A DNA stretch of 14,662 nt from JAYZAP01 sp964645285 (GTDB lineage: Bacteria; Pseudomonadota; Alphaproteobacteria; JAAXGF01), in NCBI GenBank assembly GCA_964645285.1, contig CAZYDR010000092.1:1-14662 (forward strand). Reading direction: 5' to 3'. Below the pieces are notes generated by a model. That model saw only the letters and a list, made by a program, of their open reading frames with translations. It did no database searches and was not told the origin of the DNA. This document shows, one piece after another, positions 1 to 6,550 of the stretch. Position numbers and translations under genes: made by a program. The first letter of the stretch is position 1, and each line of letters opens with the position of its first letter.

Positions 1-56
1 AATCAATCTATCCCAATTCATACAATCAAATTAATAGGTTCTGAGCCTAGCTACCA

Positions 57-84
57 TTAACTGCATACTCGCTACACTTATACT
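57..84 (+). promoter_or_regulatory. Candidate sigma70 promoter
   Basis: TTAACT (57-62) and TATACT (79-84) are separated by 16 bases, matching the -35 and -10 consensus at 4/6 and 5/6. In an AT-rich stretch such matches occur by chance, so this is only a candidate. It would give a leader of about 150 bases before the GNAT fragment. Confidence 0.3.
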
Positions 85-155
85 ATACAATTGTTCGATT
101 TTTTTGACTCTACAGTCGATGGAGAAGATTCGAACTACAACAATTGTTATTATCG

Positions 156-170
156 ATATTTCCGAAATAT
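156..170. promoter_or_regulatory. Perfect dyad, possible operator
   Basis: ATATTTC-C-GAAATAT is a perfect 7-bp inverted repeat around one central base, upstream of the GNAT fragment. The size and symmetry fit a dimeric repressor site, but AT-rich DNA yields such dyads by chance. No regulator gene lies nearby. Confidence 0.25.
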
Positions 171-201
171 GGCATTGCGATACCGGCCTCTCCATTGCGA
201 T

Positions 202-219
202 GTATCATCCATTTGATAC
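202..219. promoter_or_regulatory. Perfect dyad, possible operator
   Basis: GTATCA-N6-TGATAC (loop TCCATT) is a perfect 6-bp inverted repeat ending 22 bases before the chosen GTG start of the GNAT fragment. The position suits an operator or a small leader hairpin. It also contains the alternative ATG at 200, so pairing could mask that start. Confidence 0.3.
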
Positions 220-241
220 GAACCATCCCGAGGACCGAGAC

Positions 242-604
242 GTGGGCACCACATCGAGCGTCTCCACACATAGTGCACCATCAGTCCACCAGGCGCGACG
301 CGGCGATGCGCCCGACATCGTTGAGATGGCGCGGGCCCTGGCTGATTGGCTGGGCAACAAGTCGCGGGCCATCGACGAGGCGGCGGTTCTGCGGAATTGC
401 TTCGGGCGCGAGCGCTGGGCTCATAGCCTGATTGCCACCATGGACGGCGCGGTGGTGGGTTTCACCATCTTCTGCCCGACCTTCGAAGGACACATCGGCC
501 GCTGCCAGATTTACATGTCGGACCTGTTCGTCCGCCCCGAGGCACGCAAAAGCGGTGCCGGCCGCGCATTGCTGGGGGCCGTGGCCGGCGGAGACCTCGC
601 CTAG
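242..604 (+). CDS. C-terminally truncated GNAT N-acetyltransferase
   Basis: The GTG start at 242 is preferred because AGGA at 231-234 lies 7 bases upstream; ATG at 200 is an alternative without a clear ribosome site. The 120-residue product looks like the front two thirds of a GNAT acetyltransferase (acetyl-CoA donor, substrate unknown). Residues ~16-75 give the N-terminal strands and helices. IYMSDLFVRPEAR (90-102) is the core strand. RKSGAG (102-107) is the acetyl-CoA pyrophosphate loop (R/Q-x-x-G-x-G/A). The protein then stops within about 13 residues, whereas family members continue for some 40-60 residues with the motif B strand and helix. Its TAG stop shares the CTAG palindrome at 601-604 with the stop of the opposing dehydrogenase. 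Probably a non-functional remnant; the family call is firm, the activity doubtful. Confidence 0.65.
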   Translation: MGTTSSVSTHSAPSVHQARRGDAPDIVEMARALADWLGNKSRAIDEAAVLRNCFGRERWAHSLIATMDGAVVGFTIFCPTFEGHIGRCQIYMSDLFVRPEARKSGAGRALLGAVAGGDLA

Positions 605-1353
605 GCCGTCGCCCCGCCATCGACGATCATGGTTGCGCCGGTCATGAAGCTTGCCTCGTCGGACGCCAGGAACAACACGGCCGGGGCGATTTCGCCGACC
701 TCGCCGATGCGGTTCATGGGGGTGTCAACGGCGATCAGTTCCACGTCACCATCTGGGTCAACGCTGTCGAAGGTTAGCAACGCGGTATCGACGGGGCCCG
801 GGCAGATGGCGTTGACCCGGATGCCGTCGGCGGCGTGGTCCAGGGCCATGGCCCGGGTCATGAGAATGACTCCGCCCTTGCTGGCGCAATAGGCGACCGT
901 ACGCGGCGCGCCGATGGTGCCGAGTTCCGAGGCGGTATTGACGATGGCGCCGCCGCCCTGGGCCTTCATGACCGGAATCGCGGCGCGGCACAGGGCGAAG
1001 GGAACTTCAAGATTGACCGTCATAACCCGGCGATAGTTCTCCAGGGACATGGTCTCGACGGTGCCGCCGAAACCGACTCCGGCGTTGTTGAACAACACGT
1101 CGAGGCGGCCCAGCTCGGCCACCGCGCGGTCAACCAAACCGTCACGAAAGCCGCTGTCCATGAGATCGCCATGAATGAACCGGGCATCGCCGCCGGTACC
1201 GTTGATCTCGGCCATAACCGCCGCGCCTTCGTCGGCACTGATGCCGGTCAGCATGAGCCGCGCACCCTCGGCGCCGAACGCCTTGGCGGTGGCCGCGCCG
1301 ATCCCCGAATTGGCGCCGGTAATCAGCACCGCCTTACCATCAAATCGAGCCAT
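601..1353 (-). CDS. Short-chain dehydrogenase/reductase (SDR), copy 1
   Basis: Classical SDR of 250 residues, NAD(P)(H)-dependent, cytoplasmic, substrate unknown. TGANSGIG (12-19) is the Rossmann dinucleotide loop, D63 the adenine-contacting Asp, NNAG 89-92, and N114, S142, Y155 and K159 form the catalytic tetrad. The C-terminus MTGATMIVDGG is typical of the family. The start at 1353 is chosen because AGGA lies 7 bases upstream; an upstream in-frame ATG at 1383 would overlap the preceding gene and adds an atypical extension. It is the last gene of the operon, beginning 4 bases after the stop of the paralogous SDR, with which it is about two-thirds identical by eye. The two differ most around residues 93-103, 146-153 and 190-215, the substrate-facing parts, which suggests different substrates. 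3-Hydroxyacyl, polyol or 3-oxoacyl reduction are all possible. Confidence 0.9.
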   Translation of the reverse strand: MARFDGKAVLITGANSGIGAATAKAFGAEGARLMLTGISADEGAAVMAEINGTGGDARFIHGDLMDSGFRDGLVDRAVAELGRLDVLFNNAGVGFGGTVETMSLENYRRVMTVNLEVPFALCRAAIPVMKAQGGGAIVNTASELGTIGAPRTVAYCASKGGVILMTRAMALDHAADGIRVNAICPGPVDTALLTFDSVDPDGDVELIAVDTPMNRIGEVGEIAPAVLFLASDEASFMTGATMIVDGGATA

Positions 1354-1357
1354 TTTA

Positions 1358-2107
1358 TTATCCTGCTGTAACGCCGCCATCAACGATCATCATCGCCCCG
1401 GTCATAAAGCTGGCCTCGTCGCTGGCCAGGAACAGGATGGCGTTGGCGATCTCATGGGGCTCGCCGATGCGGCCCATGGGCACGGCCTCGGCGGTCTTTG
1501 CCAAGTAAGCCTCATCACGGCCGCCGATCAGCAAGTCGGTCAGCACCGGGCCGGGACATATGGCGTTGATGCGAATGCCGTCGCGGGCGGTCTCCAGGGC
1601 CATGGCGCGGGTCAACTGCACGACAGCCCCCTTGCTCGAGCAATAGGCCGGGATGTTGGCGGTCGCTGTTTCGCCCAATTCGGAGGCGGTGTTGACGATG
1701 GTGCCCTTGCCTTGCGCCTTCATGACCGGTATGGCAGCGCGCGAGAGGGCGAACACCGTATCGATGTTGACCGTCATGATCAGGCGATAGTCTTCGTTGC
1801 TGAGCTGATCGACCGTGCCGCGGCGGATGATGCCGGCATTGTTGCACAGCACGTCGAGGCGCCCCATTTCGGCGACCACCCGGTCGACCAAGCCGTCGCG
1901 GAATGCCGGCTCGGTGAGGTCGCCATGGATGAACCGGGCGTCGCCTTCGGCGCCGTTGATCTCGGCCATAACCGCTGCGCCCGCTTCAGCGTCAATGCCG
2001 GTCATCATCAGCCGCGCGCCCTCGGCGCCGAAGGCTTTTGCCGTGGCCGCGCCGATGCCCGAGTTGGCGCCGGTGACCAGAATTGCCTTGCCGTCAAAAC
2101 GCCCCAT
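1358..2107 (-). CDS. Short-chain dehydrogenase/reductase (SDR), copy 2
   Basis: Classical SDR of 249 residues with TGANSGIG at 12-19, D63, NNAG 89-92, N114, catalytic S142, Y155 and K159, and the usual FMTGAMMIVDGG end. AGGAG 9 bases upstream supports the ATG at 2107, and the start follows the mmsB stop after only 3 bases, so the genes are co-transcribed and probably translationally coupled. It is a tandem paralogue of the next gene (N-terminal ~90 residues nearly the same, substrate-loop segment different and one residue shorter). After strand 2 the sequence is MTGID, without the plain Asp or Arg that would settle NAD versus NADP. The context of hydroxyisobutyrate enzymes suggests a hydroxyacid or hydroxyacyl substrate, but this is inference. 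Confidence 0.9.
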   Translation of the reverse strand: MGRFDGKAILVTGANSGIGAATAKAFGAEGARLMMTGIDAEAGAAVMAEINGAEGDARFIHGDLTEPAFRDGLVDRVVAEMGRLDVLCNNAGIIRRGTVDQLSNEDYRLIMTVNIDTVFALSRAAIPVMKAQGKGTIVNTASELGETATANIPAYCSSKGAVVQLTRAMALETARDGIRINAICPGPVLTDLLIGGRDEAYLAKTAEAVPMGRIGEPHEIANAILFLASDEASFMTGAMMIVDGGVTAG

Positions 2108-2110
2108 GGC

Positions 2111-3004
2111 TCAGATCTCCTCGCCGGCAATGAGTTTGATGATTGCCGAATAGTCGAGGCCGCCATGGCCGCCATCAACAAAATCAGTGTAAAGCGCCGC
2201 CGCGTGGGCGCCGAGCGGTGTCGATGCCCCCGCCGTGTCGGCCGCCGCCTGGGCCAGGGTCAGATCCTTATGCATCATGGCCGCCGAGAAACCGGGCTTG
2301 TAGTCGCGATTGGCCGCCGAGGCCTCGACGATGCCCGGTACCGGCAGATGATTGACCATGGCCCAGCACGAGCCCGAGGCCTTGGACGAAATATCGAACA
2401 GCTTCTGGGCATCGAGGCCGATGCGGTCGGCCAAGGTGAAGGCCTCGGAGATGCCGATCATGGTAATGCCGAGGATCATGTTGTTGCAGATCTTGGCCGC
2501 CTGGCCATTGCCCGCCGGGCCGGCGTGAACGATCTTGCCGGCCATGACATCGAGGATCGGCTCGGCGCACGCGAACGCCGCCTCGGAGCCACCGACCATG
2601 AAGGTCAATGTTCCCGCCTGGGCGCCGGCGACACCGCCCGACACCGGCGCATCGAGCATCTCGTAGTCAGCGTCCGCCGCCGCCTGATTGACCACTCGGG
2701 CGGTTTCCACGTCGATGGTCGATGAATCGATCAGCAGGGCGCCGGGCCGGGCCGCGGCGATCAGGCCGCCCTCACTCAGATAGACATCGCGCACATGTTC
2801 GCCGGCCGGCAGCATGGTAATGACCACGTCGCCGGCGGCCGCCGCGTCGCCGGCACTGCCGGCCAAGGTGGCCCCGGCATCGCGAGCCGCGTCACGGGCG
2901 GTGTCGACCACGTCGAAGGCGGTGACCGCGTGGCCCGCCTTGACCAGATTGGCGACCATGGGGCCGCCCATGTTGCCGGTGCCGATGAATCCGATGTCTG
3001 TCAT
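2111..3004 (-). CDS. mmsB: 3-hydroxyisobutyrate dehydrogenase
   Basis: NAD-dependent oxidation of 3-hydroxyisobutyrate to methylmalonate semialdehyde, late in valine degradation, cytoplasmic. The 297 residues match the family length. GFIGTGNMGGPMVANL (5-20) is the dinucleotide-binding loop with the family's GxGxMGxxMAxNL pattern. DAPVSGG (118-124) is the substrate-binding motif, and GNGQAAKICNN (165-175) carries the catalytic K171 and N175. The start at 3004 is chosen over an upstream in-frame start at 3031 because GGGAG sits 7 bases before it and the family begins right at the Rossmann strand. It follows the HIB-CoA hydrolase after 26 bases, exactly the preceding step, which favours this assignment over the related tartronate semialdehyde or other beta-hydroxyacid dehydrogenases. 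Confidence 0.9.
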   Translation of the reverse strand: MTDIGFIGTGNMGGPMVANLVKAGHAVTAFDVVDTARDAARDAGATLAGSAGDAAAAGDVVITMLPAGEHVRDVYLSEGGLIAAARPGALLIDSSTIDVETARVVNQAAADADYEMLDAPVSGGVAGAQAGTLTFMVGGSEAAFACAEPILDVMAGKIVHAGPAGNGQAAKICNNMILGITMIGISEAFTLADRIGLDAQKLFDISSKASGSCWAMVNHLPVPGIVEASAANRDYKPGFSAAMMHKDLTLAQAAADTAGASTPLGAHAAALYTDFVDGGHGGLDYSAIIKLIAGEEI

Positions 3005-3030
3005 ATCTCCGCTCCCAGTTCCCTGCCCCA

Positions 3031-4041
3031 CTACAGTAGCAAATCCCCGTCCTCAAGCGGAGCAAAGTAGGCGTCCACATCCGCGTCGCTCACCGCGTTC
3101 GGGTCGGACGGTTGCCATTGCGGCTTCTGATCTTTCTCGATGATCACGGCGCGCACCCCTTCGCGGAAGTCGTGGGCGGCGCAAAACCGCTGGGATAAGC
3201 GGTATTCCAGGCGCATGGCGGCGGCGAAGTCGAGGGTTGCGCCCTCCCTAATCTGGCGGAACGCAACTTTGAGGCTGGTCGGCGACTTGGTTGCCAGCAC
3301 CGCTAGGGTCTTGTCCGCCCACTCCCCGCCTTCGCTTCGGAGCGCCTCGATGATGGCGTCCACCGAGTCGTCGGCGAAGCAACGGTCGATGCTGTCGCGC
3401 TGGCCGGCCAAGGGCGCCTCGCCCGGGTCCCCGGCGAGGCTATCGAGTTCATCGGCGCTCGCGGTCATCCCGGTAAGGCGCGCACGCGGTATGTAGTGGG
3501 TCGCGACCCCGCAATAGAGCGCATCGGCAGCCCGCAGCCGGCTGCCAGTCAGCCCCAGATACATACCGATCTCGCCGGGCATGCGGGGCAGAAACCAGGT
3601 GCCGCCGACATCGGGAAACAGGCCGATGCCGGTCTCGGGCATGGCGAACAGGGCGTTTTCCGTCACCACCCGGTGGCAGCCGTGGATCGCCACTCCGACG
3701 CCGCCGCCCATGACCACGCCGTCGATCAGCGCCACATAGGGTTTGCCGTAGCTCTTGATGCGGTGATTGAGGGTGTATTCATCGCCATAGAAAGCGGCGA
3801 TCAGCGGATCGCCGGGCCGGCCCATGGCCTCATAGAGATCACGCACATCGCCGCCGGCGCAGAACGCCCGGTCGCCGGCGCCCTCGACCACCACCCGCTG
3901 GACCCGGTCGTCATCGGCCCATTCCTGCAACTGGGCGTCGAGCCGGCGCGCCATATCCAGGGTCAGGGCATTAAGCGCCTGGGGCCGATTGAGGGTCACC
4001 CACCCGGCAACCCCGTCAATGCTGAAAACGATATCGTCCAC
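3031..4041 (-). CDS. 3-hydroxyisobutyryl-CoA hydrolase (crotonase family)
   Basis: Hydrolyses 3-hydroxyisobutyryl-CoA to free 3-hydroxyisobutyrate and CoA in valine degradation. Crotonase-fold protein of 336 residues, longer than plain enoyl-CoA hydratases (~260) as expected for HIBCH. AFCAGGD (59-65) and GGGVGVA (112-118) form the oxyanion hole. MPETGIGLFPDVGGTWF (134-150) holds the HIBCH-type acidic residues E136 and D144. SPTSLKV (253-259) and DFREGVRA (291-298) are further hallmarks of the hydrolase subfamily. The start is a GTG at 4041 with a purine-rich AGGGGG about 10 bases upstream; no in-frame ATG precedes it. It is the first gene of a four-gene operon leading into mmsB. The assignment over enoyl-CoA hydratase rests on the C-terminal extension, these motifs and the mmsB neighbour. 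Confidence 0.9.
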   Translation of the reverse strand: MDDIVFSIDGVAGWVTLNRPQALNALTLDMARRLDAQLQEWADDDRVQRVVVEGAGDRAFCAGGDVRDLYEAMGRPGDPLIAAFYGDEYTLNHRIKSYGKPYVALIDGVVMGGGVGVAIHGCHRVVTENALFAMPETGIGLFPDVGGTWFLPRMPGEIGMYLGLTGSRLRAADALYCGVATHYIPRARLTGMTASADELDSLAGDPGEAPLAGQRDSIDRCFADDSVDAIIEALRSEGGEWADKTLAVLATKSPTSLKVAFRQIREGATLDFAAAMRLEYRLSQRFCAAHDFREGVRAVIIEKDQKPQWQPSDPNAVSDADVDAYFAPLEDGDLLL

Positions 4042-4200
4042 GCCGCGCGCCCCCTGCCATCCCCGCGTTGATACCTAGCAGAACCTATGATCAGCCGCGA
4101 GCGGTGAAATGTCACGATCCCGCCACAATCACGTCCCAATCAGGCCGCAATCGCCGATTAGAAATGATCCTGCCACGCATTCTCAAGCAGGAGACGAGTT
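4042..4200. promoter_or_regulatory. Divergent intergenic control region
   Basis: This 159-base gap separates the divergent valine operon (-) and the secreted-protein gene (+), so it should contain both promoters. The clearest element is the dyad GTGA-AATG-TCAC at 4104-4115, a possible operator. No -35/-10 pair stands out with good spacing on either strand. The ribosome site of the plus gene is AGGAG at 4189-4193. Confidence 0.35.
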
Positions 4201-4506
4201 ATGAAGTTCACGTTCACCGCCGCCACTGCCATCGCAGCCTTGCTGCTGGCCACAGGCCCAGCATTTGCCGGCGGCATGCCATCGGACGAAGGCCCGGAGA
4301 TCCTGCTTGAGGAAGGCGAGGAAATGTTCACCCCGACCGACGCCAGTTCCCTCGATGCCGAAATACCCGAATACGCCGAGATCGAACTGGCGGCCCTCGA
4401 GGTCACGGAAATCAGTTTACCGCCGGCGAGCGAAAGCGCCCCTGCGCATTTTTCGATGCGGTCAGATAACCGCCTCCACCCGCGGATCGTATCGTCAATG
4501 CGCTAA
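4201..4506 (+). CDS. Small secreted acidic protein of unknown function
   Basis: I do not recognise this 101-residue protein. AGGAG 7 bases before the ATG gives a strong start. Residues 1-23 form a Sec signal peptide: a K at position 2, a hydrophobic stretch (about 5-18) and an A-F-A site cleaving before GG. The mature ~78-residue chain is strikingly bipolar. Residues 24-82 contain 16 Asp or Glu and no Lys, Arg or His. The last 19 residues carry four Arg and two His and only one acidic residue. There are no cysteines and no repeats, so it may be largely disordered in the periplasm or outside the cell. It has its own transcription unit, divergent from the valine operon and closed by a hairpin at 4516-4545. 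Metal or cation binding or an interaction partner role is conceivable but unsupported. Confidence 0.75.
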   Translation: MKFTFTAATAIAALLLATGPAFAGGMPSDEGPEILLEEGEEMFTPTDASSLDAEIPEYAEIELAALEVTEISLPPASESAPAHFSMRSDNRLHPRIVSSMR

Positions 4507-4515
4507 CGCCGGCGT

Positions 4516-4545
4516 GTGGGCGCCCTTTACCCTGGGGGCGCCCAC
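4516..4545. terminator. Hairpin terminator, probably bidirectional
   Basis: GTGGGCGCCC (4516-4525) and GGGCGCCCAC (4536-4545) are a perfect 10-bp GC-rich inverted repeat with a 10-base loop, beginning 10 bases after the secreted-protein stop. The following bases are CCCCTTTC, a weak T-run on the plus strand. It lies between two convergent genes and may serve both, although the U-tract is poor. Confidence 0.7.
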
Positions 4546-4610
4546 CCCCTTTCACTTCAACATTCAGCCGCTGTGAAAGCGTTGGCAAGGCCTGCTCTTC
4601 GCATCCGTAC

Positions 4611-4995
4611 CTAGCCCATAGTTTCAGCCAGCCATTGTCTCGCTTCCCCTTCAGTCTCGAAGTACGCTGTCTTCCATAGACCGCCCGCTGCCTCATGTTG
4701 AATTCGATACAGGTTCATCAGTCCTTTGATCGCCATTTTCGACCCGACGATTGCGGCCGCTCGCAAGGGCTGGCTATGTGGCAGCGCCGCGTCGCTCTTC
4801 GCGTCAAATCTGAGTTCATCGCTGGAAACTTTTATCTCCGTAGAATCGGAAAAAGATGTCCAGCCCGTAAATCGAGCTTTCGTTCCTGGGATCGGATGTG
4901 ATTTCACGAGACCGCGCGTTGTATTCCGCGCTCGAAAATTCGCCCCAGATATGACAGACGAATCCGCGCTCTTCCCAGGCTAGCTCATAAGGCAA
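4611..4995 (-). pseudogene. Frameshifted SpoIIAA/STAS-like protein
   Basis: Two frames together read as one ~127-residue protein. From TTG at 4995 (AGGAG 8 bases upstream) the frame gives LPYELAWEERGFVCHIWGEF and continues through SSIYGLDIF to about codon 48, then runs into a stop 12 codons later. Dropping one base from the A5 run at 4850-4854 (T5 in the gene) continues directly into SDSTEIKVSSDELRF and on to the C-terminus ...EARQWLAETMG. The joined sequence resembles small SpoIIAA/STAS-SEC14-like proteins: an initial beta strand with W-E-x-R-G, a central D-I-F/D segment, an AAAIVG strand, and a closing F-E-x-x-x-E-A-x-x-W-L helix. Those proteins run 120-130 residues. The family match is from memory and moderate in strength. 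The lesion is either a real inactivating mutation or a homopolymer sequencing error. The ATG at 4907 in the second frame is unlikely to be a true start. Confidence 0.75.
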
Positions 4996-5181
4996 ATTCT
5001 GCTCTCCTGACCCCTGGCAAACGGCGCGCTATCAAGTACACGTTGCGCGTCAACCTGACACCATCCCCGCTCCGGTGCCAATCCAGCCGCACGACAACTC
5101 TAACGCGGGCGAAACCTACAGCAAGATGACCGTCATGAATGTCCTATAGTTCGCTCCAGTCGCTGGTGCTTTCGACGTTCC

Positions 5182-6321
5182 TTAGCTGCCGAGCAGGTGG
5201 CGGGCGATGATGACCCGCATGATTTCGCCGGTGCCTTCGAGGATCTGGTGGACCCGGAGGTCGCGGAGGAAGCGCTCGACCGGGTAGTCTCGTAGATAAC
5301 CGTAGCCGCCGTGGAGCTGTAGCGCTTCGTTGCAGACGTCGAAGCCGACGTCGGTGGCGAAGCGTTTGGCCATGGCGCAGGCTTTGGTGGCGTCGGCCGT
5401 GCCGGCGTCGAGTTTGGTGGCGGCGTTGTGGACCATGAGGCGGGCGGCCTCCAGGTCCGTGGCCATGTCGGCGAGACGGAAGCGCAGGGCCTGGAACTCG
5501 GCTAGGGGTTGGCCGAACTGGCGGCGGGTTTTTGCGTGCTCCAGGGCGGCTTCGAGGCAGGCGTTGGCGCCGCCCAGGGAACAGGCGGAAATGTTGATGC
5601 GGCCACCGTCGAGCGCCGCCATGGCGATTTCGAAGCCCTGGCCCTCGGCGCCGATGAGGTTGGCCGCCGGCACCCGGCAATCATCGAAATTGACCATGGC
5701 CGTGGGCTGGCTGTGCCAGCCCAGTTTCTTCTCCTGGGCGCCGAAGCTGAGGCCCAGCGTGCCGTCCTCGACCCCGATACAGGAGATGCCTTTCGGGCCG
5801 TCGATGCCGGTGCGCACCATGCAAACGTAGAGATCGCTCCGTGAGGCGCCGGAGATGAACGCCTTGGTCCCGTTGATCACATAGTCGTCGCCATCGCGCA
5901 CGGCCCGGGTGGTGAGCGATGCGGCGTCGGACCCGGCGCCCGGTTCGGTCAGGCAATAGCTGGCGATACTGTCCATGGTCGCCATGGCCGGCAGCCATTG
6001 ATGGCGCTGGCTGTCATTGCCGTAGCGGTCGATCATCAAGGCCGCCATGTTGTGGATCGAGAGGAACGCCGCCGTCGATGGGCAGGCCGACGCCAGGGCC
6101 TCGAAGATCACCGCGCCATCGACCCGCCCGAGATTGGAGCCGCCGACATCGTCGGCCACGAATATGGCGCCGAAACCCAGTGCCGCCCCCTGGCGCAGGG
6201 TTTCCACGGGGAATTCACAGTCCTCGTCCCACCGGGCCGCATGGGGCGCCATCTCACTGGCGGCGAAATCCCGCGCCAGAGTCTGGAACGCCTGCTGATC
6301 GTCGCTGAGTTCAAAGTCCAT
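5182..6321 (-). CDS. Acyl-CoA dehydrogenase, isobutyryl-CoA dehydrogenase-like
   Basis: FAD enzyme that would oxidise isobutyryl-CoA to methacrylyl-CoA and pass electrons to ETF. The 379 residues match the family. SYCLTEPGAGSDAASL (121-136) is acyl-CoA dehydrogenase signature 1, RRQFG (266-270) lies in the FAD region, and QLHGGYGYLRDYPVERFLRD (335-354) is signature 2. ILEGTGEIMR (360-369) carries the catalytic base E362. The N-terminus MDFELSDDQQAFQTLARDF is the usual beginning of the branched-chain ACAD8 group, so I place the start at 6321 although its ribosome site is weak; GTG at 6354 and ATG at 6333 would add unrelated residues. It sits about 1.1 kb from the HIB-CoA hydrolase operon on the same strand, which supports valine degradation. 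Short or 2-methyl branched-chain acyl-CoA substrates remain possible. Confidence 0.9.
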   Translation of the reverse strand: MDFELSDDQQAFQTLARDFAASEMAPHAARWDEDCEFPVETLRQGAALGFGAIFVADDVGGSNLGRVDGAVIFEALASACPSTAAFLSIHNMAALMIDRYGNDSQRHQWLPAMATMDSIASYCLTEPGAGSDAASLTTRAVRDGDDYVINGTKAFISGASRSDLYVCMVRTGIDGPKGISCIGVEDGTLGLSFGAQEKKLGWHSQPTAMVNFDDCRVPAANLIGAEGQGFEIAMAALDGGRINISACSLGGANACLEAALEHAKTRRQFGQPLAEFQALRFRLADMATDLEAARLMVHNAATKLDAGTADATKACAMAKRFATDVGFDVCNEALQLHGGYGYLRDYPVERFLRDLRVHQILEGTGEIMRVIIARHLLGS

Positions 6322-6429
6322 GGCCTGGACCATACAGCGTGCCGGCCAGGGCACGCCAGCCGGGTTTGACGCCGGAGCGGTCGATTCGCTTCACCGCGGC
6401 GTAGAACATGGCGAATATTGAAACCTTCA

Positions 6430-6498
6430 CAAGCGGCCAAATCCTACCATAATTCGCCGTACGGTTCGCGATTTGGAGGCTGGCTAACAGGCCGCTTG
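6430..6498. repeat. Nested inverted repeats in divergent promoter region
   Basis: CAAGCGGCC (6430-6438) pairs with GGCCGCTTG (6490-6498). Inside it, CCAAATC (6437-6443) pairs with GATTTGG (6470-6476), sharing two bases with the outer arm. Innermost is the palindrome CCGTACGG (6457-6464). The arms are perfect and nested, so the strand can fold into one long structure. It lies in the 229-base gap between the acyl-CoA dehydrogenase and hemB. Confidence 0.45.
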
Positions 6499-6524
6499 CA
6501 ACTTGTGACCCAGCGCGGTATGTC
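6496..6524 (+). promoter_or_regulatory. Candidate hemB promoter with overlapping dyad
   Basis: TTGCAA (6496-6501) and TATGTC (6519-6524) are 17 bases apart, matching the sigma70 elements at 4/6 and 3/6, and would start transcription about 20 bases before hemB. A dyad GTGAC-N12-GTCAC (6505-6509, 6522-6526) overlaps the spacer and -10 element, where a repressor would act. This is a candidate only. Confidence 0.35.
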
Positions 6525-6550
6525 ACCGCCATGCAGGACGAGCGCCCACA

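Larger units (their letters stand above)
1..241. other. AT-rich non-coding leader with dyads
   Basis: This stretch is clearly richer in A and T than the rest of the window and shows no recognisable protein. An ORF can be opened from base 104, but its first ~46 codons have a composition unlike the downstream gene and match nothing I know, so I treat it as non-coding. It carries a promoter-like pair (57-84), two perfect small dyads (156-170 and 202-219) and a repeated CAATTGTT word near 88 and 140. It most likely holds the control region of the acetyltransferase fragment that follows. It could also be the edge of a recently joined or horizontally acquired segment. Confidence 0.5.

Noticed and set aside
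104..241. N-terminal extension of the GNAT gene from ATG 104
   Set aside because: AT-rich, unlike the following codons, no GNAT similarity, and a better ribosome site precedes GTG 242.
1175..2725. A 516-codon plus-strand open frame
   Set aside because: It runs antisense through both SDRs and mmsB, all of which have full catalytic motifs. Long antisense frames are expected from GC-rich codon bias.
4412..4696. Minus-strand frame of 94 codons
   Set aside because: Spans the terminator hairpin and overlaps the SpoIIAA-like gene in another frame; arginine-rich shadow composition.
4996..5181. Gap between the SpoIIAA-like gene and the acyl-CoA dehydrogenase
   Set aside because: Checked for a gene, RNA or strong hairpin; only weak promoter-like words such as TTGACG on the minus strand without a good -10.
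5144..5680. Minus-strand frame of 178 codons rich in Arg, Pro and His
   Set aside because: Out-of-frame shadow of the acyl-CoA dehydrogenase.
6311..6410. Small minus-strand frame beginning MFYAAVKRIDRS
   Set aside because: Overlaps the acyl-CoA dehydrogenase start in another frame, lacks a ribosome site and has no recognisable relative; I cannot support it as a gene.
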